A DNA stretch of 64,000 bases. It comes from Lipingzhangella_A rawalii (lineage in GTDB: Bacteria; Actinomycetota; Actinomycetes; Streptosporangiales; Streptosporangiaceae). This document shows, piece by piece, positions 8,995 to 18,229 of the stretch (positions within the stretch are counted from its first letter, which is position 1; each line of letters begins with the position of its first letter). The position numbers and the translations under genes are program-made. The notes below the pieces were generated by a model. It ran no database searches. It was given only the letters and a program-made list of their open reading frames with translations, and had not been told where the DNA came from. The stretch spans positions 1-64,000 of the forward strand of contig NZ_JAVLVT010000003.1 of the NCBI RefSeq assembly GCF_031628175.1. Direction: 5' to 3'.

Positions 8995-9848
8995 GCCCGA
9001 GGCCTGCCGGACGAGCGGACGAGGTGACCACTGTGATCGACGGCTCGGGAACACTGCGTGCACACTGCCTGCTGTGTCCCAACCCGGGACCGATGACCCT
9101 GTCCGGTACCAACACCTGGGTGTTGCGGGAGCCGGGAGCAGATCGGGTTGTCGTGGTGGATCCTGGTCCCCAGGACGAGCGGCACCTGGAGCGGGTGGCG
9201 CGTTCCGTGCAGGAGCAGGGGGCCCGCGTGGTGCTCACGCTGCTCACGCATGGACATCCCGACCATAGTGAGGGCGCCCGGTACTTCTCCGAGCTGACGG
9301 GCGCACCCGTGCATGCTGTGGACCCTCGGCTCGGCATTGCCGGGGAGGGGCAGGACGCCACGCTGACCGACGGCCAGGAGTTCGAGGTCGACGGCCTCCA
9401 CCTACGCATTCTGGAAACCCCGGGACACACGCCCGACTCGGTGTGTGTCCAGGTGGGCGCGGACGACGTCCTGCTGACCGGGGACACGGTCCTGGGGCAG
9501 GGAACGACGGTCATCACGGAGGACGGGCTCGGCGCCTACCTGGACTCCCTGCGCCGGCTCCGAGACCTCGTCGCCGCCTCCGGGATTCGCGCCCTGTTGC
9601 CCGGACACGGACCCATCTGCCCCGACCCCGCGCAGCGGCTCACCGAGTACCTGACCCATCGGGAACAGCGCCTGGAACAGGTCAGCGCCGCGGTGGCCGC
9701 CGGTGCGCAGGAGCTGCGTGGGGTCGTAGCCCGCGTCTACGGTGACCTGGACCCCGCACTGGTCCCGGCGGCGGAGTCCTCGGTGCGGGCACAGCTGCGC
9801 TACCTGGCCGCGCGGGGCGAGGTTCCGGCCGAGTTGGCCCGGTCCTGA
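8991..9848 (+). CDS. Metallo-beta-lactamase fold hydrolase (Rv3677c-like)
   Basis: 285 residues. The metal motif is LTHGHPDHSEG (HxHxDH), with a downstream His in ETPGHTPDSV, Asp in LLTGDTVLG and His in LLPGHGP, so all zinc ligands are present. A C-terminal helical part (LTHREQRLEQVSAAV...) is typical of LACTB2-like enzymes, some of which are RNases. It is coupled to the NUDIX gene by a 4-base overlap and lies next to crp, as in mycobacteria. Confidence 0.87.
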   Translation: MSPRPAGRADEVTTVIDGSGTLRAHCLLCPNPGPMTLSGTNTWVLREPGADRVVVVDPGPQDERHLERVARSVQEQGARVVLTLLTHGHPDHSEGARYFSELTGAPVHAVDPRLGIAGEGQDATLTDGQEFEVDGLHLRILETPGHTPDSVCVQVGADDVLLTGDTVLGQGTTVITEDGLGAYLDSLRRLRDLVAASGIRALLPGHGPICPDPAQRLTEYLTHREQRLEQVSAAVAAGAQELRGVVARVYGDLDPALVPAAESSVRAQLRYLAARGEVPAELARS

Positions 9849-9866
9849 CCCGGGGGCGTGCACACC

Positions 9867-9889
9867 TGCGGGCCTGTGGGCGGCCCGCA
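9867..9889. terminator. Hairpin between MBL gene and crp (convergent)
   Basis: Perfect stem TGCGGGCC/GGCCCGCA with a 7-base loop, 18 bases after the stop of the MBL gene. No T-run. The remaining 200 bases up to crp hold short near-direct ACGCCAC repeats and no gene. Confidence 0.5.
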
Positions 9890-10101
9890 CCCCGACCGGG
9901 GCTCCATGGCGACACGGTCGCAACGAGGCCCGGGCGGGAATGCGTGCGTCACAGTCACGTCACGCCACAGCACGCCACGGCACACTGGGATACACGGTGG
10001 CGAACCGTGACATCACACCACGTGGTTGGCTGTGCGTGCGGCTCCATGCCGCCAGGATCGTCCTGCGGGGCGCGAGCCCGGAACGGTTCACCGAACACGC
10101 G

Positions 10102-10788
10102 CTACCGCGCGCGGCGCCGCATCCGCTCCACATCCAGCAGCACCACGGCCTTGGCTTCGATGCGCAGCCAGCCACGCAGCGCGAACTCGGCCAGGGCCTT
10201 GTTGACCGTCTCCCGGGAGGCTCCCACAAGCTGCGCGAGTTCTTCCTGGGTGAGGTCGTGGTGGACGTGGAGCCCGTCTTCGCCCTCCTTGCCGAACCGG
10301 TCGGCCAGATCCAGAAGGGCCTTGGCGACCCGTCCCGGAACGTCCGTGAACACGAGATCGGCCATCACGTCCGTGGTACGCCGCAGCCGCTGCGCCAGCG
10401 CCCGCAGCAGATGGATGGCGACCTCGGGCTGGCTGGTCACGAACGGGCGAAGTTCATCGTGCCCCAGGCCGGCGAGCACCACGTCGGTGACCGCGATCGC
10501 GCTGGCCGTGCGTGGGCGGGGGTCGAAGAACGACAGCTCGCCGAACATCTCGCCCGGGCCAAGAACGCTGACCAGGTTCTCCCTGCCGTCGACCGCGGCC
10601 CGGGTCAGCTTGACCTTCCCGCTCAGGATGACGTAGAGGCGGTCCCCCTCGTCTCCCTCGTGGAACAGGGTCTGCCCCCGTCCGAGCCGGACTTCTGTGA
10701 CCGAGTTGCGCAGTGCCGCCGCGCCGTCCTCGTTGAGCGCCTCGAACAGCGGGGCGCTACTGAGCACCTCATTGGTCTTGTCCACCAT
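10102..10788 (-). CDS. crp: Crp/Fnr family cAMP-responsive regulator
   Basis: 228 residues. N-terminal cyclic-nucleotide domain with the phosphate-binding cassette GEMFGELSFFDPRPRTAS (the Glu and Arg that contact cAMP are present), a dimerisation helix, and a C-terminal winged helix with LTQEELAQLVGASRETVNKAL as recognition region. It is the orthologue of actinobacterial Crp (Rv3676, S. coelicolor Crp), a regulator of germination, metabolism and resuscitation. Start assigned to ATG 10788, which sits very close to AAGGAGG; GTG 10785 is equally possible. A Crp-like palindrome lies directly upstream, suggesting autoregulation. Confidence 0.92.
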   Translation of the reverse strand: MVDKTNEVLSSAPLFEALNEDGAAALRNSVTEVRLGRGQTLFHEGDEGDRLYVILSGKVKLTRAAVDGRENLVSVLGPGEMFGELSFFDPRPRTASAIAVTDVVLAGLGHDELRPFVTSQPEVAIHLLRALAQRLRRTTDVMADLVFTDVPGRVAKALLDLADRFGKEGEDGLHVHHDLTQEELAQLVGASRETVNKALAEFALRGWLRIEAKAVVLLDVERMRRRAR

Positions 10789-10816
10789 TCCTCCTTGCAC
10801 ACCTGACCGTCAACAG

Positions 10817-10832
10817 TGTGACCTATATCGCA
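10817..10832. promoter_or_regulatory. Crp-like operator upstream of crp
   Basis: TGTGACCTATATCGCA fits the Crp consensus TGTGA-N6-TCACA with one mismatch. It lies about 29 bases before the crp start codon and in the shared region with divergent nth. Position suggests negative autoregulation. Confidence 0.6.
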
Positions 10833-11006
10833 TCCGGTTGGGAAACGACGTCATTACCTCGGCTTGTCGCCTCGTAGCACCCCCGTGTCACGGTCGACGT
10901 CAGCAGATACGATCTTAGATGCTCCACGGGACGGGCCGTTTCGGTGCTCCCCGCCCCCAACGTCGGGATCTGTCCGCCGGTGGGGCACGGTACGTAAGCT
11001 TGGGGG

Positions 11007-11816
11007 GTGTCTCGTGATACCTCGACAGCGTCCACAGGAGCTGCTGCGTCTCGCCCGTCCCGGCGCCGGACCGCGTCCGAGTCCCATCCGCACGACGGCG
11101 CATCGCCGGAAACACCCACCGGTGAGTCCCGTCTTGCGCTGGTCCGTCGCGCCCGCCGGATCAACCGGGAGCTAGCCCGGCTGTATCCGGACGCCGGATG
11201 TGAACTCAACTTCAGTACCCCACTGGAACTCCTGGTCGCCACCATCCTGTCCGCACAGTGCACGGATAAGCGGGTCAACGCCGTCACTCCAGCGCTCTTT
11301 GCGCGGTATCCCGACGCGGCGGCCTACGCGGGAGCCGACCGGGCTCAGCTGGAGGAGCTCATCCGCTCCACCGGCTTCTTCCGGTCCAAGGCCAACAGCC
11401 TGATCGGGCTGGGGCAGCAACTCTGCGACCGACACGGTGGGGAGGTGCCCAGTACGCTCGACGAGCTGGTGCAGCTTCCGGGGGTAGGCCGCAAGACCGC
11501 GAACGTGGTGCTCGGCAACGCCTTCGACGTGCCGGGGTTGACCGTGGACACGCATTTCTCGCGTCTGGTGCGCCGGTTCGGATGGACGGATCAGACCGAC
11601 CCCGAGCGCATCGAGTCGGACGTGGCCTCCCTGTTTCCGCCGGCTGACTGGACACTGCTGTCCCACCGGCTCATCTGGCACGGGCGTCGAATCTGCCACG
11701 CGCGCCGGCCGGCCTGCGGGGTGTGCACCCTGTCTCGGCTGTGTCCGGCCTACGGCACGGGGCCCACCGACACGGAGGCCGCCCGGCGCCTGGTGCGTAA
11801 CGGACCCTTCTCGTGA
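11007..11816 (+). CDS. nth: Endonuclease III
   Basis: 269 residues; bifunctional DNA glycosylase/AP lyase for oxidised pyrimidines. The helix-hairpin-helix LPGVGRKTANVVL contains the catalytic Lys, and the catalytic Asp is in LTVDTHFSR. The C-terminal 4Fe-4S loop is complete with spacing C-x6-C-x2-C-x5-C (CHARRPACGVCTLSRLC). The Ser/Thr-rich N-terminal 45 residues are not conserved, and the true start may be later than this GTG. The stop overlaps the NUDIX start. Confidence 0.93.
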   Translation: MSRDTSTASTGAAASRPSRRRTASESHPHDGASPETPTGESRLALVRRARRINRELARLYPDAGCELNFSTPLELLVATILSAQCTDKRVNAVTPALFARYPDAAAYAGADRAQLEELIRSTGFFRSKANSLIGLGQQLCDRHGGEVPSTLDELVQLPGVGRKTANVVLGNAFDVPGLTVDTHFSRLVRRFGWTDQTDPERIESDVASLFPPADWTLLSHRLIWHGRRICHARRPACGVCTLSRLCPAYGTGPTDTEAARRLVRNGPFS

Positions 11817-12556
11817 CCAGGCCGGGGGCGGCCTGCGCGGGAGGATCCGATTCCGGGGCCCCGCAGCACGAGCCGCCGAAGCCCACGCAGGCAGCTAACC
11901 CAACAGCGGCCGGGATGCGCCAGGAGGACGTACGGGCCGGAGCGGCGCCCGAGTGGCTGCGGGAGGTGGCCGCCGCGGCGAGCTCCATGTCCGTACCCGC
12001 ACGGATGCGCCCCAGCGCGACGGAGGGACGCCCATCCGCGGTACTGGTGTTGTTCGGGTGGCAGCCCGTCGACGATGTGGACGTGCTGCTGATCCAGAAG
12101 ACCGCCGGGCTGCGTCGCCACGCGGGGCAGCCGGCGTTTCCCGGCGGCGCCCAGGAGCCGGTGGACAGTGGCCCGGTCGCCTGCGCCCTGCGGGAGGCGC
12201 AGGAGGAGACGGGACTCAACCCGTCCGGGATCGAGGTCCTCGACCCGTTGCCGGAGCTCTATCTGCCGCACAGCGGTTTCCGCATCACACCGGTGCTGGC
12301 ATGGTGGCACACCCCCACACCCGTGCGTCCTGCCGATCCGGGCGAGGTGGCGGCGGTGAGCCGTGTACCCCTGACGGAACTCGCGGACAACCAGGTGCGG
12401 GTGCGGCATCCGGACGGAAGCACCGGGCCGGGGTTCCGCGTCCGTCGGATGCTGGTGTGGGGTTTCACTGGGGTGATCCTCCGTCACCTGCTGGTACTGG
12501 GGGGGTGGGTTCCGGAACGGGTGCCGGACCACGCCCCACTCGTGACGCCGCCGTGA
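11813..12556 (+). CDS. NUDIX hydrolase, CoA pyrophosphatase-like
   Basis: 247 residues. The segment RRHAGQPAFPGG followed by ACALREAQEETGL has the features of CoA-diphosphatases (NUDT7/8, YeaB-type, Rv3672c). The family cleaves CoA and acyl-CoA to phosphopantetheine and 3',5'-ADP. The first 35 residues are low-complexity. It is translationally coupled to nth and followed by the MarP-type protease, the same order as in mycobacteria. Confidence 0.83.
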   Translation: MTRPGAACAGGSDSGAPQHEPPKPTQAANPTAAGMRQEDVRAGAAPEWLREVAAAASSMSVPARMRPSATEGRPSAVLVLFGWQPVDDVDVLLIQKTAGLRRHAGQPAFPGGAQEPVDSGPVACALREAQEETGLNPSGIEVLDPLPELYLPHSGFRITPVLAWWHTPTPVRPADPGEVAAVSRVPLTELADNQVRVRHPDGSTGPGFRVRRMLVWGFTGVILRHLLVLGGWVPERVPDHAPLVTPP

Positions 12557-12595
12557 ACCGTGGGCGAGTGCCGGCCGGTTGGATAACGTGACGGG

Positions 12596-13786
12596 ATGGA
12601 GGGCGTCGTGCTGGACGCGATCCTGATCGTGGTCGTGTTGCTGTTCGCACTGTCCGGGTACCGGCAGGGCTTCATCGTTGGGATCCTGAGCTTTGCGGGT
12701 TTCATCGGAGGGGGTGTCCTCGCGGCCCTCTTCGCCCCCGCCTATATCCAGGAACTCGTGCTCACCCCCAGCAACCAGGCCCTGCTCGCGGTATCGGTGG
12801 TGTTCCTGGCCGCCGCGCTGGGCCAGTTCGTAGCCTCCTACCTCGGTGCGCTGGTGCGAAACCGGGTGACCGGGGATTCCGGGCGGGCGCTGGACGCCCT
12901 GGGGGGCGCCGTGGTGAGTGCGGTGTCCGTGCTGCTGGTTGCCTGGCTGATCGGTAGTGCGCTCGCGAACTCGGCCCTGCCTCAGGTGGCGCACCAGGTG
13001 CAGAACTCTCGGGTGCTCCAGACGGTGGACCGTGTCGTACCCGAGAGCGTCAGCATGTGGTTCTCCACCTTCCGGCGGCTCGTGGACCAGAGTGCCTTTC
13101 CGGAGGTGTTCGGGGGCCTGGGGCACGGCCCCACGGTCGAGGTTGAGCCGCCCGACCCCGAGGTGTTGGACACACCCGAACTCCGGGAGGCGAGCCAGAG
13201 CGTGCTGAAGGTGCTGGGGACGGCGCCCGACTGTGCGCGGCGTGTCGAGGGAACCGGGTTCGTCTACGACGATGACCGGGTGATCACCAACGCGCATGTG
13301 GTCGCCGGCGTTCGGGAGGACCTGCGGGTCGTCACCCGCTCCGGTGAGCAGGTGCCGGCCACGGTGGTGCTCTACGACCCGCAGCAGGATCTCGCCGTGC
13401 TGGCGACGGAAGGGCTGGCGTCCACCCCGCTGGACTTTGCCCATGACGCCCAGTCCGGAGACGATGCGGTCGTTGCCGGGTTTCCTCGAAACAGTGGGTT
13501 CACCGTGTCCGCAGCCCGCATTCGCGCCGAGCAGACCGCGCAGGGGCCGGACTTCTACCAGTCCCAGCAGGTGAGCCGGGAAATTTACCAGATCCGGTCC
13601 GACGTCCAACCCGGGAACTCCGGTGGGCCCCTGCTGTCCCCGGAAGGGGAGGTCTACGGGGTGGTATTCGCTGCTGCGACCGAGGAGGCCGAGACCGGAT
13701 ACGTACTGACGGCCGACGAGGTGGCCGAGAACGCGGAAGCCGGGCGCACGGCGAATGATCCCGTCTCCACCCAGGAGTGCGACTGA
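12596..13786 (+). CDS. marP: MarP-type membrane serine protease
   Basis: 396 residues. Four N-terminal membrane segments (about 5-25, 30-48, 62-85, 100-122) form a CvpA-like domain, then a linker and a chymotrypsin-fold periplasmic protease. The triad is visible at H234 (TNAHVVAG), D265 (YDPQQDLAVL) and S342 (QPGNSGGPL). M. tuberculosis MarP protects against acid and oxidative stress by cleaving the peptidoglycan hydrolase RipA. Spacing of the triad is almost identical to MarP. The ATG start follows the NUDIX stop by 39 bases. Confidence 0.9.
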   Translation: MEGVVLDAILIVVVLLFALSGYRQGFIVGILSFAGFIGGGVLAALFAPAYIQELVLTPSNQALLAVSVVFLAAALGQFVASYLGALVRNRVTGDSGRALDALGGAVVSAVSVLLVAWLIGSALANSALPQVAHQVQNSRVLQTVDRVVPESVSMWFSTFRRLVDQSAFPEVFGGLGHGPTVEVEPPDPEVLDTPELREASQSVLKVLGTAPDCARRVEGTGFVYDDDRVITNAHVVAGVREDLRVVTRSGEQVPATVVLYDPQQDLAVLATEGLASTPLDFAHDAQSGDDAVVAGFPRNSGFTVSAARIRAEQTAQGPDFYQSQQVSREIYQIRSDVQPGNSGGPLLSPEGEVYGVVFAAATEEAETGYVLTADEVAENAEAGRTANDPVSTQECD

Positions 13787-13826
13787 TCACGCTGCGCCGC
13801 ACCGGATTCCGCGGTGACCGCTGCGA

Positions 13827-14432
13827 TCAGCCGGGAGCGGCGTTGTCGGTGTGGCCGTGGTGCTCCCCGGCTGGATCGGCCCCCTCCTCCTCATCGGGGA
13901 AGGGCCAGCTCATGCGGACGACTGTTCCCGTGTCCCCACGGTCCACGGTCGTCTTGTCGGCGAGCCCGGTGATCACCGCCAGGCCCACTTCCGGTGACAG
14001 TCCGGAGACGCCACCCGGTGGGGTGTTGAGGTGCAGATAGGCCTCCCCGTGAGGTACGGCCTGCTCGCGCGCCCCCGGATCCGCGGGCGCCTGCGGTGCC
14101 GGCGCGCGGTCGGTGACAATCACCTCGAACCGGCCCGGGCCGTGGGTCGGGGGGGCGCTGGACCGTGCCCCCGCACCGTTGCCGCCGGACGTGGGCGGCA
14201 ACTCGGCCGGTACCGAGTCTCCACTGGCCACCAGGTCAAGCTGGATCGGCTCCTTGGGGCACAGGGCACGGTGGGCCTCGACGGCACGCGAGCACGCCTC
14301 GCCAACCGCCAGGCGGATCTCGTCGAGTGTGGATTCGGCGATGCCCGCCCGGCGCGCCACGGACGTGGCCATGAGCCGTGCCGTTCGCACATGGGCGGGC
14401 AACGCACTGATAGTGAGCTGGACGACGGCCAT
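13827..14432 (-). CDS. Anti-sigma factor-like ATP-binding protein, BldG partner
   Basis: 201 residues. It has a HATPase_c/RsbW-like fold: STLDEIRLAVGEACSRAVEAH (N-box) and LSPEVGLAVITGLAD (G1-like box). It lies downstream of bldG, 19 bases apart, as in Streptomyces where the second gene encodes an anti-sigma factor (ApgA) controlled by BldG. A Pro/Gly/Ala-rich insertion of about 45 residues (near 75-125) interrupts the domain, and the acidic C-terminal tail (PDEEEGADP) is variable. Expected to bind a sigma factor in the cytosol. Confidence 0.8.
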   Translation of the reverse strand: MAVVQLTISALPAHVRTARLMATSVARRAGIAESTLDEIRLAVGEACSRAVEAHRALCPKEPIQLDLVASGDSVPAELPPTSGGNGAGARSSAPPTHGPGRFEVIVTDRAPAPQAPADPGAREQAVPHGEAYLHLNTPPGGVSGLSPEVGLAVITGLADKTTVDRGDTGTVVRMSWPFPDEEEGADPAGEHHGHTDNAAPG

Positions 14433-14451
14433 CGCTCGCTCGTTAGCCCCG

Positions 14452-14799
14452 CTACTTCGACTTACGCTGGGCGATGGCGTCGGCCACGGAATCGTGGATA
14501 CCGAACACCTTGGTCAGCCCGGTTATCCGGAAGATCTTGAGAATACGTTCCTGGGTGCAGACGAGGTCCAGGGTCCCGTCGTGCGCCCGCACTCGCTTCA
14601 ACCCGCCCACGAGTACACCGAGCCCGGTCGAGTCCAGGAACTCGACCTTCTCCATGTCCACGACAAGATGGAAGTTTCCGTTACTGACCAGGTTGATCAG
14701 GAGCTCACGCAGTCGTGGCGCGGTATAGACGTCGATCTCACCCTCAACGACCACGATCTCGGTGTCGTCCTCGGTGTGGTGGTCAAGCTTCAAGTCCAC
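14452..14799 (-). CDS. bldG: BldG anti-sigma factor antagonist (STAS)
   Basis: 115 residues, one STAS domain. The phosphorylatable Ser lies in VEFLDSTGLGVLVGG near residue 57; the GEIDVYTAPRLRELL and QERILKIFRITGLTKVF segments are those of Streptomyces BldG. BldG controls aerial growth and antibiotic production by binding anti-sigma factors when unphosphorylated. GTG 14799 has GGAGG 4 bases upstream and gives the family's usual N-terminus. It is divergent from the helicase gene, the conserved Streptomyces arrangement. Confidence 0.92.
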   Translation of the reverse strand: MDLKLDHHTEDDTEIVVVEGEIDVYTAPRLRELLINLVSNGNFHLVVDMEKVEFLDSTGLGVLVGGLKRVRAHDGTLDLVCTQERILKIFRITGLTKVFGIHDSVADAIAQRKSK

Positions 14800-15009
14800 T
14801 AGTCCTCCAGCGCGAACCGCGACCTCGGGTCGCGGGTGATCTCTGCGGGCGATACCCCTCAGGTCCGCATTCAATCACGCCTGATCGGTGTGTCCGTTGG
14901 TGTTCCACAAGAAACCGGCGGTGCCGCCCGTGTCTTCCCCGCCGGTGACACACTGAAACCAGCCGAACGGTGGGTCGCTGTTCGGCCGCCTGTTCGTGAA
15001 GGGGGTTTG

Positions 15010-17388
15010 GTGAACCCGCGGGAGACAACGCTTGGCATGCTCTGGCGTGACCCTACCCGCCTGTCCCAGGTCACGCACACGGAGGATGTGCCGGAGCGTC
15101 CAGGGGTAACAGAAGACTGGCCGCGGTGGGTAGCCCCCGAGCTCGTGACGCGGCTGCGGGAGGCCGGAATCGCCGCTCCGTGGTCCCACCAGGTCGCGGC
15201 GGCGGAGCTCGCATGGAGCGGTCAGGACGTGATCGTGGCCACCGGAACCGCCTCCGGGAAATCGCTGGCGTTTCAACTTCCGGGGCTGTCCGCGGTGTTG
15301 GGCGGTGCTGGCGGTGCTGCCACCATGCTCTACCTGGCCCCCACCAAGGCGCTGGCCGAAGACCAGCGGCGGCTCCTCGACGGCTTGCGCCTGCCAGGGC
15401 TGTACGCCGCCACCTACGACGGGGACACCCCCACCGCGGAGCGTGCCTGGGCGCGTCAGCACGCCAACGTCGTCCTGACGAACCCCGATATGCTGCACCA
15501 CGGTGTCCTGCCGGGGCACGCATCCTGGCGGCGGTTCCTGCGCCGGCTGAGCCTGGTCGTCATCGACGAGGTCCACCACTATCGTGGGGTGCTGGGATCG
15601 CACGTGGCCCACCTGGTGCGGCGCCTGCGGCGCATCTGCGCCCGGTACCGTCCGGATGACCCCGGCCCCACCTTCGTGCTCGCCTCCGCGACAACCGCGG
15701 CCCCGCAGGAGTGCGCACAGCGGATCGTGGGCCGTGCTGTGCGGGCCGTCACCACCGACGGGGCGCCGCACGGCCGGATGGAGTTCGCCCTGGTGGAGCC
15801 GGCTCCCATGCGGGAACAGCCGCCGGCATCCCCGGACAGCGCGCCCGAGGGCGCCCTCGACGGGGACGCCCCCACAGTTCAGAACCCCCAGAGCCCCCAG
15901 AGTCCGCCGGTGCGGCGGTCCGCAACGGCCGAAGCCGCCGACATTCTGGCGACCTTCGTTGCGGCGGGGCTGCGCACCCTCACCTTCGTGCGCTCTCGCC
16001 AGGGAGCTGAGGCCGTGGCCCTGTCCGCCCAGCGTCACCTGAGCGACCGTGGCCAGTCGCACCGTGGCCAGCGGGTGGCGGCCTACCGTGCCGGATACCT
16101 GGCGCAGGATCGTCGCTACCTCGAGTACGCACTGCGTGAGGGGGAACTCGTCGGTGTGGCGACCACCAACGCCTTGGAACTGGGCATGGACATCACCGGC
16201 CTCGACGCGGTGATCATTGCCGGTTGGCCGGGGACGTTGGCGTCCCTCTGGCAGCAGGCGGGACGTGCCGGACGCGCCGGACAGCATGCCGTGACCGTGT
16301 TCGTGGCCCGGGAGGATCCGCTGGACACCTATCTGGTCCACCATCCGGAGGCGATCTTCGGGCGTCCGGTGGAAGCCTGTGTCCTCGACCCGGACAATCC
16401 GTACGTGCTGGGACCGCACCTGTGTGCCGCCGCGGCCGAGCTGCCCCTCACCGAAGCGGATCTGGAGCTGTTCGGCCCGGAATCGGGTCGTGTCCTGGAG
16501 CGGCTCACCGAGCAGGGAATGCTCCGCAGACGCCCCCGAGGCTGGTTCTGGACGAGTTCACAACGCGCAACTGACCTGGCCAGTATTCGGGGCGGGGAGG
16601 GTGCGCAGCTCCACATCGTCGAAGCGGAAACCGGCCAGCTGCTGGGCACGGTTGATGCCTCCGCCGCCCACACGAGTGTGCACCCGGGAGCGGTCCACCT
16701 CCACCAGGGCAACACCTACCTGGTCCGGGAACTGGACCTCGATGGGCAGGTCGCGCTGGTCACCGAGATGGAGGTGCACTATCGCACCTGGGCCCGCGAG
16801 GACACCGAGCTGGCGATCCAAGGTGTGCACCAGACCGTCTCCTGGCAGGGAGCCACAGTGAATCTCGGTGCGGTCCAGGTTCGGCGCCGGGTGGTGGGAT
16901 ACGTGCAGCGGGACGGACGCACCGGGGCGGTGCTGGGGGAGCACCGGCTCACGCTTCCGGAACGAACCCTGGACACGAAAGCGGTGTGGTGGACGATCCC
17001 CCAGGACACCGAACAGAGACTCGCCCGTACCGGGGTGGATCTGCGCGGGGCCGCACATGCCGCCGAGCACGCCGCGATCGGCCTCCTGCCCCTGTTCGCC
17101 ACCTGCGACCGGTGGGATATCGGAGGGGTGTCCACCGTGGCACATCCCGACACCGGTCGGCTGAGCGTGTTCGTCTACGACGGACACGCGGGCGGGGCCG
17201 GCTTCGCCGAACGGGGCTACTCCGCGGCCCGGGAGTGGCTGGTGGCCACGCGGGAGGCGATCGTCGCATGCCCCTGTCCGGACGGATGCCCCTCCTGCGT
17301 GCAGTCCCCCAAATGTGGCAGCGGGAACGAACCGTTGAGTAAACACGGGGCCGTGCAGCTCCTGGACGCGCTGCTCCCTCAGTCCTGA
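15010..17388 (+). CDS. DEAD/H-box helicase, YprA/MrfA family with C-terminal Cys cluster (DUF1998)
   Basis: 792 residues. Helicase motif I ATGTASGKSLAF, motif Ia APTKALAEDQ, motif II DEVHHYRG, motif III LASATT, motif V TNALELGMDITGLD and motif VI QQAGRAGR are all present. The C-terminal domain ends with a metal-binding cluster CPCPDGCPSC...C. MrfA/Hrq1-type proteins are 3'-5' DNA helicases in repair of crosslinks. GTG 15010 is picked because GGGGG precedes it and conserved sequence begins soon after; the frame is open further upstream to 14836. An Asp/Pro/Ser insertion (about residues 270-305) lies between the two RecA domains. Confidence 0.88.
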   Translation: MNPRETTLGMLWRDPTRLSQVTHTEDVPERPGVTEDWPRWVAPELVTRLREAGIAAPWSHQVAAAELAWSGQDVIVATGTASGKSLAFQLPGLSAVLGGAGGAATMLYLAPTKALAEDQRRLLDGLRLPGLYAATYDGDTPTAERAWARQHANVVLTNPDMLHHGVLPGHASWRRFLRRLSLVVIDEVHHYRGVLGSHVAHLVRRLRRICARYRPDDPGPTFVLASATTAAPQECAQRIVGRAVRAVTTDGAPHGRMEFALVEPAPMREQPPASPDSAPEGALDGDAPTVQNPQSPQSPPVRRSATAEAADILATFVAAGLRTLTFVRSRQGAEAVALSAQRHLSDRGQSHRGQRVAAYRAGYLAQDRRYLEYALREGELVGVATTNALELGMDITGLDAVIIAGWPGTLASLWQQAGRAGRAGQHAVTVFVAREDPLDTYLVHHPEAIFGRPVEACVLDPDNPYVLGPHLCAAAAELPLTEADLELFGPESGRVLERLTEQGMLRRRPRGWFWTSSQRATDLASIRGGEGAQLHIVEAETGQLLGTVDASAAHTSVHPGAVHLHQGNTYLVRELDLDGQVALVTEMEVHYRTWAREDTELAIQGVHQTVSWQGATVNLGAVQVRRRVVGYVQRDGRTGAVLGEHRLTLPERTLDTKAVWWTIPQDTEQRLARTGVDLRGAAHAAEHAAIGLLPLFATCDRWDIGGVSTVAHPDTGRLSVFVYDGHAGGAGFAERGYSAAREWLVATREAIVACPCPDGCPSCVQSPKCGSGNEPLSKHGAVQLLDALLPQS

Positions 17389-17405
17389 CCCGGGGCCGAT
17401 ACCGG

Positions 17406-17432
17406 CCCGTCCGCGACCACTGCACGGACGGG
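17406..17432. terminator. Terminator between helicase and Tad genes (convergent)
   Basis: CCCGTCCG/CGGACGGG stem with an 11-base loop, 18 bases after the helicase stop and 19 before the stop of the converging gene. No T-run. Confidence 0.5.
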
Positions 17433-17450
17433 ACCGCGCCCCACCGCGGT

Positions 17451-17861
17451 TCAGGGCGGTTCCGGGTGGGGGGCGTCCGTACTCCCGTCTCTCGGCGTGG
17501 CGGGAGGTGCGGGCGTAGCGGCCGGACCGGCGCGGGCCCGAGCCCTGGCCTGGCCCTGCGGCCACAGCCGGGGCTCGACGGTGACACTCACGATCACCTC
17601 AGTCCCGTGCACCGCACACTCCTGGAGCACGGCGTCGTTGGCGTGTGCCACCCACCGAGCCCGGACACAGGGGTCCGTAGTTCCCACATGCTGTGCGGCC
17701 GCCAGCGCCGCCAGGTCCGCAGCGGTCGCGGCACGCTGACGGTCCACCCGAAGACTCGCGGACACCAGGGCAGTCGCGGTGACGAACCAGATCACGGCAC
17801 ACAACAGGACCATCCACACCACTGCCGCGCCCCTGTCGTCCCGTTCGGACCCGCGGGTCAC
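17451..17861 (-). CDS. TadE-like secreted/pilus protein (Rv3654c-like)
   Basis: 136 residues. A single hydrophobic segment (GAAVVWMVLLCAVIWFVTATALVSA, in two parts about 10-35) is followed by RQRAATAADLAALAAAQH, a motif of TadG-type minor pilins. Two Cys follow in the exposed part and the tail is Ala/Pro-rich. GTG 17861 overlaps the TGA of tadE. The frame is open further upstream, but this start fits the operon. Probably a minor pseudopilin of the Flp pilus. Confidence 0.75.
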   Translation of the reverse strand: MTRGSERDDRGAAVVWMVLLCAVIWFVTATALVSASLRVDRQRAATAADLAALAAAQHVGTTDPCVRARWVAHANDAVLQECAVHGTEVIVSVTVEPRLWPQGQARARARAGPAATPAPPATPRDGSTDAPHPEPP

Positions 17862-18229
17862 GACCCTGGTTCCGCTGGCGTGACCGCACGTCCGGTGACT
17901 CGCAGCCCGGTGGGCAGCGGAGCCAGTCGCACCGGAGCCGACACGGTGACCCGGGCATGCTCCGCCTGAACCTCCAGAACCATCGTGGAGCTTTCTGGGG
18001 CGGTCTGCCGGATTAGCTCCCGAGCCACCTGGGGGCTGTCCCCACGGGCCAGGGATCGTGCACCCAGGCGCGCCGAGTCCACACACGCCACCTGGGTGGC
18101 GCCGGCCTCGACTGCGCCGAGCGCGACCGCCAGGAGGAGCGCCAACGCGGGCAGTGCCACCGCGACCTCGACCGTTACCGTTCCGCGGTCCCTGCCGCCC
18201 GTCTGTTCGGCCGGCGTCGGCTCAGCCAT
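17858..18229 (-). CDS. tadE: TadE-like minor pilin
   Basis: 123 residues. After a short polar N-terminus, RGTVTVEVAVALPALALLLAVALGA forms the pilin-like helix with a Glu at position 5 of the mature-type helix (TVEVA). It overlaps its upstream and downstream neighbours by a few bases, so all three pilin-like genes form one operon. Confidence 0.8.
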   Translation of the reverse strand: MAEPTPAEQTGGRDRGTVTVEVAVALPALALLLAVALGAVEAGATQVACVDSARLGARSLARGDSPQVARELIRQTAPESSTMVLEVQAEHARVTVSAPVRLAPLPTGLRVTGRAVTPAEPGS

